The translations under genes and the position numbers were made by a program. This document shows, in pieces, positions 63,821-64,000 of a DNA stretch of 64,000 nucleotides. Under the pieces are notes generated by a model. The model was not told the DNA's origin and did no database searches. It saw only the letters and a list, made by a program, of their open reading frames with translations. The stretch comes from Limimaricola litoreus. GTDB taxonomy: Bacteria; Pseudomonadota; Alphaproteobacteria; Rhodobacterales; Rhodobacteraceae. The first letter of the stretch is position 1. Each line of letters starts with the position of its first letter. The stretch spans positions 25,683 to 89,682 of the forward strand of contig NZ_JAMYXC010000029.1 in assembly GCF_024159025.1 (NCBI RefSeq). The letters run 5' to 3'.

Positions 63821-64000
63821 ATGTCCGTTCATCCGCATCCTCATCTTCCCGCGCCCTCCTGGCCTGCTGCTCCGGGCTGGGCCGTCACGGGCCGCCCTGC
63901 GGATCCCGAGGAGGCCGCGTTCCGCGCCGGCGCCGCGCTGGCGCATCTGCAAGGCGTGATGGCCCAGCCGGGCTTGCCTCTGACGCTGTGGCGCGACCGG
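63821..64000 (+). CDS. DUF1403-family protein, partial at right window edge
   Basis: ATG 63821 with GAGAGG ahead; 60 codons are visible. MSVHPHPHLPAPSWPAAPGW followed by RPADPEEAAFRAGAALAHL matches the opening of DUF1403 proteins as I know them. These are found almost only in Rhodobacterales and commonly beside tyrosine recombinase genes. It begins the next block beyond site 4. Function unknown. Confidence 0.6.
   Translation, partial: MSVHPHPHLPAPSWPAAPGWAVTGRPADPEEAAFRAGAALAHLQGVMAQPGLPLTLWRDR

Noticed and set aside
1..64000. tRNA, rRNA, conjugation (tra/vir) and prophage structural genes
   Set aside because: None was found on either strand; a relaxase or type IV secretion gene may lie outside the window.

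Overview
The window reads as a stretch of a large, GC-rich plasmid (or plasmid-like replicon) from an alphaproteobacterium of the Rhodobacteraceae/Rhodobacterales type. The case for this is a RepA of the replication initiator protein A (RPA) family with its own iterons and a perfect DnaA box (20390-21664), a ParA plus small DNA-binding partner with a repeat-rich centromere candidate (21963-23200), DUF1403 and DUF1289 genes, and HWE-type histidine kinases. No rRNA, tRNA, CRISPR array or conjugation gene was seen.

Region 1 (1-20235) is an accessory zone. It holds an adenine-methyltransferase-like gene that runs off the left edge (1-1364) and a stand-alone paralogue that has lost the catalytic motif (13952-14953). 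It also holds an orphan MbcA/ParS/Xre-type antitoxin, a winged-helix Rep-like protein, two overlapping tyrosine recombinases with a double helix-turn-helix partner (4114-7943), a MocR regulator divergent from an MFS pump and a frameshifted D-Ala-D-Ala ligase (9293-12980), a PemK/MazF-like gene, several small unknown genes, and two tandem broken IS30 copies.

Region 2 (20390-23527) is the replication and partition core.

Regions 3-5 (23838-63742) are the most striking part. Four copies of a dif-like palindrome (arms TGTCCGATAA and TTATCGGACA around a 6-7 nt core) lie at 23838, 36857, 50195 and 63716, so the intervals are each about 13-13.5 kb. Three of the sites sit exactly 22 nt upstream of the start codon of the same 344-residue tyrosine recombinase: an intact copy (62659-63693), a copy with a one-base deletion (35798-36834) and a short decayed remnant (23633-23815). 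The DNA between sites forms coherent functional blocks. Block A (23.8-36.9 kb) has sensory kinases, secreted proteins, alpha/beta hydrolases and an IS1182. Block B (36.9-50.2 kb) has a Crp/Fnr regulator, small genes and an 8.5 kb cyclic beta-1,2-glucan synthase. Block C (50.2-63.7 kb) is a complete ferric-siderophore uptake kit: TonB, ExbB, two ExbD, outer-membrane receptor, two binding proteins, two permeases, ATPase, FhuF reductase and Dps. To the right of the last site a DUF1403 gene begins, so a further block probably follows.

My reading is that the plasmid is built from recombinase-tagged cassettes exchanged at these palindromes. The sites, spacing and gene copies are seen directly; recombination at them is inference. 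Many genes show recent decay (frameshifts in ddl and one recombinase, in-frame stops in an IS30 transposase and a small conserved gene), which fits a mosaic accessory replicon.
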